Positions 8,594 to 18,346 of a stretch of 50,821 nt of DNA are shown here, piece by piece. The notes under the pieces were generated by a model, which saw only the letters and a list, made by a program, of their open reading frames with translations, did not search any database and was not told the DNA's origin. Origin of the DNA: an uncultured Lachnospiraceae bacterium (GTDB lineage: Bacteria > Bacillota > Clostridia > Lachnospirales > Lachnospiraceae); assembly GCA_905234595.1 (NCBI GenBank), contig CAJOID010000012.1, forward strand, positions 7,462 through 58,282. The letters are read 5' to 3'. The translations under genes were made by a program, and so were the position numbers. Positions within the stretch are counted from its first letter, which is position 1; each line of letters starts with the position of its first letter.

Positions 8594-8610
8594 AGCCCGG
8601 GTGTTTTGTT
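8581..8610 (+). terminator. terminator overlapping the DUF1858 stop
   Basis: CACCTGGGC pairs with GCCCGGGTG (one mismatch) and is followed by TTTTGTTTT. The stem includes the last codons and the stop. Confidence 0.8.
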
Positions 8611-8633
8611 TTACATTCTGAAATCAATAACGG

Positions 8634-9359
8634 TCAGATCTGAGCAAGCTGCTGTATGCCACGGCCGCCTATGATGAGTTCACAATGCTCCTCAAGGTAA
8701 GCCTGTGTAGCCAGCAGGTTTTTTTCGCTCTCACCGTACTCGGATATGATATTGCATATACGGTTATATGCCATGATATCCAGTCCGGACTGCTCGATCA
8801 GGAGCAGATATCTGTTACTCCTGTTATCCTTATAGATGGAATTCGTCCCGTCATAATCCGCAGCTATGACGTGAGACAACGATATGATATCTCCTATACT
8901 GTCAAACGAGAACAGTCTCGAGAGGTTTAAGTTCTCAGTTTCCCTGGGCAGGTCGGGCTTGGCTTCCGCATCCCCTTTCTTAAACAAGGAGTCGGCCAAT
9001 TCCTCTATTCCCTGGAAAAGAGACAGTTCATCGGCCCCGTCTACATCCTCGTCATACTTATCCTCGATAAGATCGGGTGCAAACCGTGCAAATCTCGTAT
9101 CCAGCTCCTCGGGATCATCGACCTTGGTCACCGTCAGTACTATGCATTCCGAATTGATCGGAGTAGCTTCTATCATCAGAGGCTCTTCTTCCACCTCGAA
9201 GTCAAGTTCATCGGCAGCTTTGATCATCATATCCCTGAACAGGCTTCTGGCCTTGTCCGTGCCGTAAGCCAGCTCGCTGATCTTGATCTTACGGGCTTTC
9301 AGGTCTTCACTTGTAAGGGTGCAGCGTATCTGCTGCTCATTCATTCTCTCTAATTTCAT
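8634..9359 (-). CDS. mecA: MecA-type ClpC adaptor
   Basis: Adaptor that delivers substrates to the ClpC protease; 241 aa. The N-terminal domain begins MKLERMNEQQIRCTL, which matches the MecA opening, followed by an acidic linker and a C-terminal domain with LSLFQGIEELADS and the F-x-S-I-G-D-I segment. Divergence from Bacillus MecA is considerable, so the substrates are unknown. I set the start at 9359 by homology and because the nine codons further upstream overlap the -10 box. No ribosome binding site precedes the ATG; the promoter places the transcription start on or next to it. Confidence 0.8.
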   Translation of the reverse strand: MKLERMNEQQIRCTLTSEDLKARKIKISELAYGTDKARSLFRDMMIKAADELDFEVEEEPLMIEATPINSECIVLTVTKVDDPEELDTRFARFAPDLIEDKYDEDVDGADELSLFQGIEELADSLFKKGDAEAKPDLPRETENLNLSRLFSFDSIGDIISLSHVIAADYDGTNSIYKDNRSNRYLLLIEQSGLDIMAYNRICNIISEYGESEKNLLATQAYLEEHCELIIGGRGIQQLAQI

Positions 9360-9366
9360 ATGTATA

Positions 9367-9395
9367 TTTATAGCTGTGGTACACACTTAAGTCAA
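9367..9395 (-). promoter_or_regulatory. promoter of mecA, predicted leaderless
   Basis: On the minus strand TTGACT (9390-9395) and TATAAA (9367-9372) are 17 bp apart, and the ATG at 9359 lies 7 nt past the -10. The -35 is embedded in a small inverted repeat, ACACTT/AAGTGT. The promoter begins right after the sirtuin stop codon. Confidence 0.7.
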
Positions 9396-9398
9396 GTG

Positions 9399-10157
9399 TC
9401 AAAGTGTGATCCCCTGTAATCCGGCCAGTTCGGTGAAAACGGCACCGATCCTCTTCTTGATCACAAGTGTGTTTTTCGCGGGACGTACACTGATGTCGCT
9501 CTCATTGATCACCACCACGGTATCACCGCCGAAGTAATTAACAAATCCCGCAGCGGGATATACACTCAGCGAAGTTCCGCCTATGATCAGCACATCCGCA
9601 CGCGAAATAGCTTCTACAGCCCCGCTCACCTGGTCATCCGGTAGTCCCTCCTCATACAGTGTGATATCCGGCCTGATGGTTCCGCCGCAGCTGCATTTGG
9701 GGATTGGTTCATCCGATTCAAAAATGTAGTAGGGCGGGTACTCCTTACCGCAGCTCATACAGTAATTACGCAGTGCACTTCCGTGGATCTCATATACCAC
9801 CTTGCTTCCTGCCTTCTGATGAAGTCCGTCTATGTTCTGTGTTACCACCGCCTTGAGCTTACCCATCTCTTCCAGCTTCGCCAGATATTTATGAGCATTA
9901 TTCGGCTCTATATTACGGGTATCTAGCTTCTGCCTGTGAAACTCATAGTATACCTTCGGTTCACGTACCAGACAGCTGTGGCTGAGCAGATACTCCGGAC
10001 GATACATGTCAAACTGTACATCATGCTGGTTGTACAGTCCGTCTTTACTTCTGAAGTCCGGTATTCCGCTCTCGGTGGATACCCCCGCACCCCCGAAGAA
10101 AACTATATTATCATTTTCATCTATGACTTTCTTAAGATCTTCTATACTATTCCCCAT
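9399..10157 (-). CDS. cobB: NAD-dependent protein deacylase (sirtuin, Sir2 family)
   Basis: Removes acyl groups from lysines using NAD; 252 aa. It has GGAGVSTESGIPDFRS (about 21-36), the catalytic TQNIDGLH with the active His in the following EIHGS, and a four-Cys zinc site (C-x2-C and C-x-C). GGTSLSVYPAAG and VINESD are family hallmarks near the end. The start follows GGAGGAAT. It is a single gene between two terminator-bounded blocks. The symbol is by family, not proven orthology. Confidence 0.95.
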   Translation of the reverse strand: MGNSIEDLKKVIDENDNIVFFGGAGVSTESGIPDFRSKDGLYNQHDVQFDMYRPEYLLSHSCLVREPKVYYEFHRQKLDTRNIEPNNAHKYLAKLEEMGKLKAVVTQNIDGLHQKAGSKVVYEIHGSALRNYCMSCGKEYPPYYIFESDEPIPKCSCGGTIRPDITLYEEGLPDDQVSGAVEAISRADVLIIGGTSLSVYPAAGFVNYFGGDTVVVINESDISVRPAKNTLVIKKRIGAVFTELAGLQGITL

Positions 10158-10194
10158 CTGCCATTCCTCCGTTCAACTTTTTGCAATCCCAGGG

Positions 10195-10236
10195 CAAGAA
10201 TATATACGTGCCTGCAGAGACACGTATATGTTCTTG
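10195..10236. repeat. 16-bp inverted repeat
   Basis: CAAGAATATATACGTG pairs with CACGTATATGTTCTTG (one mismatch) around a 10-nt loop. It lies between the sirtuin gene and the terminator of the sugar operon, with no T-run on either side. Its role is unclear; it may protect a 3' end or bind a protein. Confidence 0.8.
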
Positions 10237-10252
10237 TCCGTGTCAATTCAAA

Positions 10253-10276
10253 AGGGCGACCCCGAAGGGTCACCCT
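10253..10276 (-). terminator. terminator of the ChvE-like sugar transport operon
   Basis: AGGGCGACCC pairs with GGGTCACCCT (one mismatch). On the minus strand it is followed by TTTTG. It lies 50 nt after the last permease gene. Confidence 0.75.
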
Positions 10277-10325
10277 AATTCTATCACAAATACATATCAC
10301 GCGAATGCGCTTTCGCAGATCCGGA

Positions 10326-11504
10326 TTACTTACCTGCGTTCTTCTTGTTAGCCACGATATCAAATACAACCGCAGCCAGAAGTACGATACCCTTGACAAC
10401 CTTCTGCCAGTTCGCATCCACACCTGTCAGGGACATGCCCAGGTTGATGACACCGATCAGTGTAGCACCGATGACCATACCGAGGACTTTACCCGATCCA
10501 CCGTAAGCGGATACGCCGCCGACAACGCAGGCTGCGATGGCATCCATCTCGTAGTTGGTACCGGCGGTGGAGTTCGCTGACTGGAATCTTGCCATAACTA
10601 TATAGGATGTGATAACAGTGAGCACTGCCATGTTCAGGTATGCTACGAACATGATCATCTTCGTATCGATACCGGAAAGTCTGGTAGCTTCCGCATTACC
10701 GCCTATGGTATAGAAGTAACGTCCCATGATCGTCTTGGATGTAACGAAGCTATAGATCAGGACGATCACCGCTACCCAGATAAGAGCTGTGGGAATTCCG
10801 CCCGCAAGTCCGAGTTTATAAGCAAACAGCATGATCGCTGCGGATGCAATAACGGATCTTACTATAACTGTGGCCATGGTATCTGCTTCATAACCCTTTT
10901 TCACCTTATTTGCTCTTGACATGATCCCCGAAGCAAAAACTATTACGCAGGCGATGATCCCTACTACAAGACAGGGTATGTTCATCTTGCCGATGGTCGA
11001 GCTGAGTACCTTGCCGGAGAATGCATTTAAGAAACTGTCCGGAAGAGGAGCTATGGAGCCGGTGGATGAATTGGCGGAAAGAAGCTTGGTACCCCATCCA
11101 CGGAACGCCAGATAGCCTGCCAGTGTTGCGATCCACGGGGGAACATTAACATAAGCGATCAGCCATCCTAAAATACATCCGTATACCACACCTACAAGAA
11201 GCATGATCAGGATCGAAAGGATAGGATTCCATCCTTTGACGACCATCATGATTCCGCCGACCGCACCCATGAAGCACACGAAGGAGCCACAGGAAAGATC
11301 AATGTTACCGCCTGTCAGCATACATACAAGCATACCCGTTGCCAGGATGTAAACATATGCATTCTGAGTGATCAGGGCGTTAAAGTTAAGCGGCTGAAAC
11401 ATCTGACCGCCGGTCCTTGCAGTGAAGAAAATATATACCAGGACAAGGACAATCAACATTGCGTTCTTTTTTAATACATCTGTGTATTTAGCATATTTTT
11501 TCAT
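10326..11504 (-). CDS. sugar ABC transporter permease (ribose/xylose type), copy 2
   Basis: Membrane channel subunit of a CUT2-type monosaccharide importer; 392 aa with about 10 hydrophobic segments. It carries the BPD_transp_2 signatures LTGGNIDLSCGS near the N-terminus and AIAACVVGGVSAYGGSGKV near the C-terminus. It is clearly a paralogue of the next gene upstream: both end in a DAN-x-QKVVKG-x-VLL stretch. It begins 16 nt after that gene, so the pair probably forms a heterodimeric channel. Substrate by neighbour: an aldose such as xylose, arabinose or galactose. Confidence 0.93.
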   Translation of the reverse strand: MKKYAKYTDVLKKNAMLIVLVLVYIFFTARTGGQMFQPLNFNALITQNAYVYILATGMLVCMLTGGNIDLSCGSFVCFMGAVGGIMMVVKGWNPILSILIMLLVGVVYGCILGWLIAYVNVPPWIATLAGYLAFRGWGTKLLSANSSTGSIAPLPDSFLNAFSGKVLSSTIGKMNIPCLVVGIIACVIVFASGIMSRANKVKKGYEADTMATVIVRSVIASAAIMLFAYKLGLAGGIPTALIWVAVIVLIYSFVTSKTIMGRYFYTIGGNAEATRLSGIDTKMIMFVAYLNMAVLTVITSYIVMARFQSANSTAGTNYEMDAIAACVVGGVSAYGGSGKVLGMVIGATLIGVINLGMSLTGVDANWQKVVKGIVLLAAVVFDIVANKKNAGK

Positions 11505-11520
11505 TGTTCATCCTCCTCCC

Positions 11521-12690
11521 TTATTTTTTCTTCTTATTGGACATAACGTCAAAGATGATAGCCAGCAAAAGAACCAGACCCTTGACAACCTTCTGATAGT
11601 TCGCGTCCGTACCCATGATACTCATACCCTGGTTGATAACACCCATAAGTACGGCACCTATGATGACACCGAATATGTTACCTTCACCACCGTATGCTGA
11701 AGCACCGCCGATGAAGCAGGCTGCTATAGCATCCATCTCATAGCCCTGACCGAACGTAGGCTGTGCCTGAGTCGCTCTTGCAACCGTCAGGATACTGCCA
11801 AGGCCTGCCATAAGTCCCATATTGATGTACGCAAAGAAGTAAACCTTGCGTGAATCGATACCTGAAAGAATGGTTGCCTTTTCATTGCCGCCAACCGCAT
11901 ACAGATAACGGCCCATCGTAGTTCTGGTAGTGATGTAAGCATAAACCAGAAGCACAAGCGCAATCCAGATAAGAGAAGTAGGTATACCCTTGTAATTAGC
12001 CAGTTTATAGAAAAGCCATATGATGACCGCACAAATGATAACGGTTTTAACTATTACGGAAGACAATGTTTCCACTTCATATCCGTTTGCCTTGGCGCTT
12101 ATACGGTTTTTCAAGATCACGATCACATACAGGGCAGCGATCGCTATACCAACCACAATACATGTGATGTTGAATGCACCGCTTCCAAGGAAATCGGGAA
12201 TATAGCAGTCAGCGCCGCCGCCGAACACATTAAGAAATGTGGTATTTCTGATACCGATCGTGTATCCCTGCAAAACCACGTTTGAAAGACCTCTGAAAGC
12301 ATACATACCCGAAAGTGTTGCTATAAACGGAGGAACCTTAAAATACGCGATCCAAAATCCCTGCCAGATGCCCACTATCGTGCCGCAAAGAAGCATCGCG
12401 ATAACAGCCACCCAGACATTCACATCGCGATCCATCATAACCGCTCCCAGTCCTCCGGCGAAGCAGACCACCGAGCCGCATGCCAGATCGATGTTACCGC
12501 CTGTAAGGATACATAGAAGCATACCTGCCGCAAGAACGAAAACATATGCGTTCTGTGAGATCAGGTTATTGATATTCTGAGCATACAGGATCTTGCCCCC
12601 TGTGGTTATATAAAAGAAACCCAATACCAGTACGAGGGCGATGACCATGGTATATTTCTTTAGTACATCCTGAAATTTTATACTTTTCAT
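11521..12690 (-). CDS. sugar ABC transporter permease (ribose/xylose type), copy 1
   Basis: A 389-aa channel subunit of the same importer, with LTGGNIDLACGS and AIAACFIGGASAYGGEGNI. It starts 1 nt after the ATPase stop, so translation is coupled. Most ChvE/GguAB-type systems have a single permease gene working as a homodimer; two tandem paralogues suggest duplication and specialisation. Confidence 0.93.
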   Translation of the reverse strand: MKSIKFQDVLKKYTMVIALVLVLGFFYITTGGKILYAQNINNLISQNAYVFVLAAGMLLCILTGGNIDLACGSVVCFAGGLGAVMMDRDVNVWVAVIAMLLCGTIVGIWQGFWIAYFKVPPFIATLSGMYAFRGLSNVVLQGYTIGIRNTTFLNVFGGGADCYIPDFLGSGAFNITCIVVGIAIAALYVIVILKNRISAKANGYEVETLSSVIVKTVIICAVIIWLFYKLANYKGIPTSLIWIALVLLVYAYITTRTTMGRYLYAVGGNEKATILSGIDSRKVYFFAYINMGLMAGLGSILTVARATQAQPTFGQGYEMDAIAACFIGGASAYGGEGNIFGVIIGAVLMGVINQGMSIMGTDANYQKVVKGLVLLLAIIFDVMSNKKKK

Positions 12691-12691
12691 T

Positions 12692-14230
12692 TTACTCGCC
12701 CTTTCCTGACTGTATGATACAAGCCATAATATTCTCCTGAGTTGCTTCAGAAGCCTTCATCTCACCCATGAACTTACCTTCGTTCATGATGTAGATACGG
12801 TCGCTCATACCGATAACCTCGGGAAGCTCCGAAGATATCATGATAACCGATTTGCCCATTGCAACCAGATCGTTGATGATGCAGTAGATCTCATACTTGG
12901 CACCTACGTCAATACCTCTTGTAGGCTCGTCCAGTATAAGTATATCGGGATCCGTAAACATCCATTTGGCAAGAAGAACCTTCTGCTGGTTACCGCCTGA
13001 CAGATTGCCGACATTCTGTTCAACCGAAGGAGTTTTGGTCTTTAATTTTTCTTTGTATTCAACGGCAACCTGATATTCCTTATCCATATCGATCACGCCG
13101 CGTGAGCTGACACCCGAAAGATTGGCAAGAGACGTGTTCACTCTGATGGGATTGGACAATACCAGGCCGTTTCCTTTACGGTCCTCGGTCACATAAGCAA
13201 TTCCTTCATTGATCGCTTCTCTGGGGTTCTTTAAGTGAACTTCCTTGCCGCCTATCTTAAGTGTACCCTTTATATCCGATCCGTATGAACGTCCGAAGAT
13301 ACTCATGGCAAGCTCAGTACGCCCGGCTCCCATAAGTCCGTAGATACCGACAACCTCACCCTTGCATACATTCAGGCTGACATTGTCAACCACCTTACGC
13401 TCGGTATAAACGGGATGATAAACGGTCCAGTCATCGACCTCCATATTGATATCACCGATCGCTACATTCTCACGCTTGGGGAAACGGTCTGTGATCTCAC
13501 GTCCGACCATTCCCTTAATGATCCTGGCTTCATCAATTTCAGTAGTATGTTTATCCAGAGTTTCGATTGTGGAGCCGTCACGCACAACAGTGATCTTATC
13601 AGCAACATACACAACCTCATTCAGCTTGTGTGTGATTATGATCATCGTCATACCCTGCTTTTTGAATTCAAGCATAAGATCCAGCAGAGCCTTGGAATCT
13701 GTTTCGTTAAGTGATGATGTGGGCTCGTCCAGAATAAGCAGTTTAGCGTTTTTGGCAAGTGCCTTGGCAATCTCCACAAGCTGCTGCTTACCTGTACCGA
13801 TATCCTTGATAAGAACGTGGGAAGACTCAGTGAGTCCTACCATCTTAAGATATTTGTCTGCTTCTTTATAGGTTTCGTTCCAGTTGATCGCGTTTTTCTT
13901 GCCGCGCTCGTTTCCGAGGAACATATTCTCACCTATAGACATCTGAGGAACAAGCGCAAGTTCCTGATGAATGATAACGATTCCTTTCTTCTCGGAATCT
14001 TTAATGGTCTGGAACTGACATACCTCGCCATTATAAATGATATCCCCTTCATAAGTCCCGTAAGGGTAGATACCGCTCAAAACATTCATTAGCGTGGATT
14101 TACCGGCGCCGTTCTCTCCTACCAGAGCATGAATCTCGCCCTCTTCAACCTGAAGATTAACGTTGTCGAGAGCTTTAACGCCGGGGAATGTTTTGGTAAT
14201 GTTTTTCATTTCCAACAAAACTTTAGCCAA
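12692..14230 (-). CDS. sugar ABC transporter ATP-binding protein (two-domain, MglA/GguA type)
   Basis: A 512-aa ATPase made of two fused nucleotide-binding domains. Domain 1 has Walker [10 protein letters not shown] and [11 protein letters not shown]. Domain 2 has a degenerate GLMGAGRTE, the signature LSGGNQQKV and [18 protein letters not shown]. This is the normal pattern for CUT2 importers. It follows the binding protein gene across a hairpin (14296-14319) and precedes the permeases directly. Confidence 0.96.
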   Translation of the reverse strand: MAKVLLEMKNITKTFPGVKALDNVNLQVEEGEIHALVGENGAGKSTLMNVLSGIYPYGTYEGDIIYNGEVCQFQTIKDSEKKGIVIIHQELALVPQMSIGENMFLGNERGKKNAINWNETYKEADKYLKMVGLTESSHVLIKDIGTGKQQLVEIAKALAKNAKLLILDEPTSSLNETDSKALLDLMLEFKKQGMTMIIITHKLNEVVYVADKITVVRDGSTIETLDKHTTEIDEARIIKGMVGREITDRFPKRENVAIGDINMEVDDWTVYHPVYTERKVVDNVSLNVCKGEVVGIYGLMGAGRTELAMSIFGRSYGSDIKGTLKIGGKEVHLKNPREAINEGIAYVTEDRKGNGLVLSNPIRVNTSLANLSGVSSRGVIDMDKEYQVAVEYKEKLKTKTPSVEQNVGNLSGGNQQKVLLAKWMFTDPDILILDEPTRGIDVGAKYEIYCIINDLVAMGKSVIMISSELPEVIGMSDRIYIMNEGKFMGEMKASEATQENIMACIIQSGKGE

Positions 14231-14295
14231 AAAGAACCCCTCCTATCTATCCTGTTTATTTAGGAAAACACCGATCAGATGTTCATTTAGAGCAA

Positions 14296-14319
14296 GCAGG
14301 CGGGTATAAACCCGCCTGC
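14296..14319 (-). promoter_or_regulatory. intercistronic hairpin between binding protein and ATPase genes
   Basis: A perfect 10-bp stem, GCAGGCGGGT/ACCCGCCTGC, lies 24 nt after the binding protein stop. The minus strand lacks a following T-run, so it is probably not a full terminator. In other binding-protein-dependent systems such stems stabilise the upstream mRNA and give more binding protein than permease; that role is inferred here. Confidence 0.7.
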
Positions 14320-14343
14320 ATCTAATACCCCGTTCAAGCTTGA

Positions 14344-15465
14344 TTATTTAAGCTGATCCTCTGTGTAGTAACCGGAGTCGATAAGGATCTCCTTGTAGTT
14401 GTTTGCATCTGCGAATACAGGCTCGCAAAGGAATGAAGGAACAACCTTAAAGCCGTTGTCATATGTGGTTGTATCGTTAACATCAACTGTCTGTCCGTTA
14501 AGGATCTGACCAACCATCTTTACAACCTGGCTTGCAAGAGTACGTGTATCCTTGAATACTGACATTGACTGCTTGCCTGCGATCATGTTCTTGGTATTCT
14601 CGATATCGCAGTCCTGACCGGTGATGATGGGATAAGTTCCGTTGTAGTTTGCTGCAAGAGCGTTCTCAACACCAAGTGCTGTGGAGTCGTTTGAGCAAAG
14701 CCATACATCAATGTTGGTTCCGTCTGCATAATAGGATGAGAGGATGTTCTCAGCTCTGCTCTGTGCAGTTTCGGTTGCCCATGTAGGAGTTGCAACTTCT
14801 TCAAATGTCTTCTGGCCTGAAACAACGTTTAACTTGCCTGATTCGATGTAAGGCTTAAGAACGTCGTAAGCACCGTTGAAGAAGAAACCTGCGTTGTTGT
14901 CACCGGGATCACCTGCTGTGAACTCGATATTGAAAGGACCTGCAGCGTTGTCAAGATCAAGAGTATCTTTTACGTATGTACCCTGAACAGTACCAACCTT
15001 GTAGTTATCGAATGTTGCATAATAGCTTACTGCATCCGAGTTCATAATAAGACGGTCATAAGCGATAACAGGAATGTTTGCTTCCTTAGCCATGTCAAGA
15101 GCTTCACCCAGTGAAGAACCCTCGATTGCTGCGATAACGAGTACGTTAGCGCCTGAGGAGATCATGTTCTCAACCTGAGAAACCTGAGTCTGAACATCGT
15201 TTGAAGCGTACTGAAGGTCTACTTCAAAGCCTGCTGCCTTAAGTTCTGCTTCCATGTTGGCACCGTCCTGGTTCCATCTCTGGAGATCCTTGGTAGGCAT
15301 TGAAACGCCAACCTTTGTGCCTGCTGCCGCAGTTGACTCTGTTGCTGCGCTGTCAGATGAGCCTGCATTTGCATCTGCAGCTGTGTCTGCTGAGCTTCCG
15401 CAGCCTGCAAGAAGAGTTACTACCATTGCACTTGAAAGAAGTGCTGCCAAAATTCTTTTCTTCAT
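14344..15465 (-). CDS. sugar-binding lipoprotein (ChvE/XylF-like)
   Basis: Extracellular solute-binding protein of the ATPase/permease genes downstream; 373 aa. A lipoprotein signal ends in LLAGCGSS with the lipidated Cys at 22. A low-complexity Ala/Ser/Asp linker is followed by the periplasmic-binding fold: KVGVSMPTKDLQRWNQD, ISSGANVLVIAAIEGSS, IAYDRLIMNSDAVSYY and GQDCDIENTKNMIAGKQSM. The AYDRLI element is typical of xylose and ChvE-type binders. The start follows GGGAGG. Transcription probably starts separately from the sensory operon, after the terminator at 15607-15653. Confidence 0.94.
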   Translation of the reverse strand: MKKRILAALLSSAMVVTLLAGCGSSADTAADANAGSSDSAATESTAAAGTKVGVSMPTKDLQRWNQDGANMEAELKAAGFEVDLQYASNDVQTQVSQVENMISSGANVLVIAAIEGSSLGEALDMAKEANIPVIAYDRLIMNSDAVSYYATFDNYKVGTVQGTYVKDTLDLDNAAGPFNIEFTAGDPGDNNAGFFFNGAYDVLKPYIESGKLNVVSGQKTFEEVATPTWATETAQSRAENILSSYYADGTNIDVWLCSNDSTALGVENALAANYNGTYPIITGQDCDIENTKNMIAGKQSMSVFKDTRTLASQVVKMVGQILNGQTVDVNDTTTYDNGFKVVPSFLCEPVFADANNYKEILIDSGYYTEDQLK

Positions 15466-15606
15466 TTGGAATTCCTCCCTTTTATAATTTCGATGAACAC
15501 CATGTCCATCGCTTCGACATTATCAATATAACACGAAGTAAATAGGACAAACTTGTTACCTTCTTCAAATTTTGGTCTGCACGCCGGCTTATGAACGGGC
15601 ATAAAA

Positions 15607-15653
15607 ATAGCACAAAATTGTCCTCTCAAGATTGTGTGACAATTTTGTGCTAT
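15607..15653 (-). terminator. terminator of the sugar-sensing operon
   Basis: A 16-bp perfect stem (including TAGCACAAAATTGTC and its complement) with a 15-nt loop, followed on the minus strand by TTTTTA. It separates the sensor/kinase/regulator genes from the binding protein-transporter operon. Confidence 0.85.
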
Positions 15654-15664
15654 CTATACTATAT

Positions 15665-16732
15665 CTAGTGGTCTACATTCAGATACACTTCACTTCTTTG
15701 ATGAAACGATCCTATAATGACCTCGTCCATATTCTTGGCCGTAACCTCTATGGGTTCCAGTTTTTCATAGGGAATGCTGTATGTGCCGTCATCTATCCTG
15801 TCCCCGACATCGGTATAGCCTTTGGTCACCATCTCCACAGTCAGTTCCGCTGCCCGCTGCGCCAGCTTCTCAACCGGCTTATAAACCGTCATATACTGTG
15901 TGCCTTCGACTATTCTCTGACACGCATCAAGATCCGCATCCTGTCCGGTCACAACCACGTCACCTGCCAGCTTATGTTCGGACAGGGCCTTGATCGCCTG
16001 ACCGGCTATCGAATCATTACCGCACATTATCGCATCGGGAATCTCGTCAGGATGCTCCGCAAGGTATCTGTTAACATAGTCAAATGCGTATTCCGGTCTC
16101 CATGCATTGCAGTAATATACATTTTCTATCGTTATCCTGCCGGGATTCAGCCTTTTCTCAAAACCTTCTATAACAGCCGGAACGTTCGTATCGGTCAGAG
16201 GACCGTTGATCATTATCAGACTTCCCTCCTTGCCTATCTGTGAAATGATCGATCCGGCCATCAGGTTTCCGACTTCATAATTATCAAAGGAAATAAACAG
16301 ATCCGTGTTGGCGTCCGAGATCATTCTGTCATAAGAAATGACTTTTATTCCCGCTCTGTGGGCTTTGGCGATGACATTCGAGAGCGCTGTACAGTCGACA
16401 GCTACGATCACGATGGCATTTACTTTCTTCTGGATAAAGTATTCGATCTGTGAGATCTGGGCTTCCACATCTCCGTTTGCATTCTGGACATTCACTTCCG
16501 CACCGAGTTCATGGGCTCTGGCAACGAATACGTCTCTGTCGCGCTCCCATCTCTCTATTATGAACGAGTCGAAAGTAAAACCGATCTCTATGACTCCATC
16601 GGATTCCACGGGCTGGATCTGTGTCTCTGTGCTACCGCATGATACGCACGTACACATGATGATCGCGCACAGGCAGAGACTTGTTACTTTTCTTATCAGT
16701 TTCTTCTTATACAATGTAAAACGTGAAAACAT
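15665..16732 (-). CDS. sugar-binding lipoprotein, second copy (ChvE/XylF-like)
   Basis: A 355-aa solute-binding protein. A basic N-terminus and hydrophobic segment end in the lipobox CVSCGS. Homologous to the 14344 protein: FDSFIIERWERDRDVF, IQKKVNAIVIVAVD, ISYDRMISDANTDLF and TGQDADLDACQRIVEGTQYMT. It starts 4 nt after the response regulator stop, in the regulatory operon. It could feed ligand information to the kinase or serve the transporter as an alternative binding subunit; sequence alone does not decide. Confidence 0.92.
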   Translation of the reverse strand: MFSRFTLYKKKLIRKVTSLCLCAIIMCTCVSCGSTETQIQPVESDGVIEIGFTFDSFIIERWERDRDVFVARAHELGAEVNVQNANGDVEAQISQIEYFIQKKVNAIVIVAVDCTALSNVIAKAHRAGIKVISYDRMISDANTDLFISFDNYEVGNLMAGSIISQIGKEGSLIMINGPLTDTNVPAVIEGFEKRLNPGRITIENVYYCNAWRPEYAFDYVNRYLAEHPDEIPDAIMCGNDSIAGQAIKALSEHKLAGDVVVTGQDADLDACQRIVEGTQYMTVYKPVEKLAQRAAELTVEMVTKGYTDVGDRIDDGTYSIPYEKLEPIEVTAKNMDEVIIGSFHQRSEVYLNVDH

Positions 16733-16736
16733 AAAA

Positions 16737-18335
16737 CTATCCCTTCAGGGTCTCCCTGTATTCTGTCGGGGGAACTCCAACGACTTTTTTGAATATACGG
16801 CTGAAATAATTCGGATCCCCGTATCCGACTTCACTGCAGATCTCCTTCATGGACTTATCGGGATCCTTCAACATCTCCTTTGCCTTATCTATCCGGACAC
16901 GCGTAAGGAATTCAACGAAGTTCTCCCCGGTCTTTTCCTTGAACAGCTTACTGAAATAATACGGGCTCAGATTCATATTTCTCGATATATCATCCAGTGA
17001 GACATCCTTGCTGTAATTCTCATCGATATATTTTCTCGCATTGTCCACGATATCATTGGACTTCTCGCCCCGCTTGACGATCACGTTATGGCATGCCTCC
17101 TCCATTTTGTCCATGAACCACTTACGGATCTCCTCAAGCCCCGACGCATTCATGATCTGCGGGAGATAGCCTTCCCTGGCCTCAAACCGGTAAGTCATCC
17201 CTCCGCTTAAGTATGCCTCCGACTCGGCTCGCATCACAAATTCCAGGCACTTAAGCCGGATGTTATTGATATCTCCGGTGCTCGTCTGCTGCATCCACCC
17301 GAAAAAGTCTCCGCACGACTGCATGCATTCATTGATATGCCCGTCATGCAGTTCCTCGAACAGTTTTTTCTCAAGTGCTATAGGATAATCATTCGCATAA
17401 TCGCATCCGAGCAGGAGATCGTCGGCATGGCCTACGCGTCCGGTCGAATTGATCAGCGCCTTGATAGCATCCTGATATGACTCCATCGCATCTATAAACG
17501 GTACAATGCCGCCGATACCTATACGGAAGCTGATACCCGTTTCCTTATTGAGCCTGGTACTCAAAGCCCTGCATACATCGATAAGCTCGACCCTCTCATT
17601 GTAATCCATGGTCTGCGCTTCCGTCGGAACGCATACCGGGATCTTGTTGGACATGATGTTACCGACGAAGCACGGGAAGCTCTCCTTGATGATCTCGCAT
17701 ATGGTGTGGTAGCTGTCGACAGACTTGATGCTCACGCCGACAGCGTTGGTCATATAGTTGCCTTCCTGCGTATCGCCGAACACAAACGCCATCATATAGC
17801 AGTTGGAGGTATGTATTTCGAGCAGTTCCTTATACCTGTTTATATCCTCCTCGAAATATTCCCTGAACATGATCGAGTATATGAATCCGCTCTCGATGAC
17901 AGGGATGACGTTCTCCATCTTCTCCTTAATGATCAGATCGTTCCGGTGCTGCTCGCGCTTTAAGTCTATCTGCCTGGTCGCGCGTTCCAGGACTTCACAT
18001 ATGCCCTGTTTGTTAAACGGCTTGTTGATATACTCGAGTACGCCGAGTGATATCGCTTCCTTGGCATACATGAAACGGTCATATGCACTGACCACTATGA
18101 ATATGATCGATGGATTGTTCTTTTTGATCTCACGCATCGCATCGATGCCGTTGATCCCGGGCATCTGAATATCCATAAACGCAATATCCGGCCTGAAACG
18201 CTCCGCCAGTTCGATGACCGACCGTCCGGTCTTGGCTGTCTCTATCTCGTACTCTCCCGGATATTCCGATTCAATGATGAACTTAAGCGAATCTATCACT
18301 ATGCCTTCGTCATCTGCGATCATTATCCTGTACAT
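16737..18335 (-). CDS. AraC-family response regulator (YesN-like)
   Basis: A 532-aa two-component regulator. The receiver domain has the acidic pair Asp8-Asp9, the phosphoacceptor Asp55 in FMDIQMPG and the conserved Lys in NKPF. A long central region (about 130-420) is followed by two AraC helix-turn-helix motifs (about 430-530), with MNLSPYYFSKLFKEKTGENF and EVGYGDPNYFSRIFKK. It starts 11 nt after the kinase stop. It should activate the transport operon in response to sugar. Confidence 0.95.
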   Translation of the reverse strand: MYRIMIADDEGIVIDSLKFIIESEYPGEYEIETAKTGRSVIELAERFRPDIAFMDIQMPGINGIDAMREIKKNNPSIIFIVVSAYDRFMYAKEAISLGVLEYINKPFNKQGICEVLERATRQIDLKREQHRNDLIIKEKMENVIPVIESGFIYSIMFREYFEEDINRYKELLEIHTSNCYMMAFVFGDTQEGNYMTNAVGVSIKSVDSYHTICEIIKESFPCFVGNIMSNKIPVCVPTEAQTMDYNERVELIDVCRALSTRLNKETGISFRIGIGGIVPFIDAMESYQDAIKALINSTGRVGHADDLLLGCDYANDYPIALEKKLFEELHDGHINECMQSCGDFFGWMQQTSTGDINNIRLKCLEFVMRAESEAYLSGGMTYRFEAREGYLPQIMNASGLEEIRKWFMDKMEEACHNVIVKRGEKSNDIVDNARKYIDENYSKDVSLDDISRNMNLSPYYFSKLFKEKTGENFVEFLTRVRIDKAKEMLKDPDKSMKEICSEVGYGDPNYFSRIFKKVVGVPPTEYRETLKG

Positions 18336-18346
18336 CTATGTCCCCT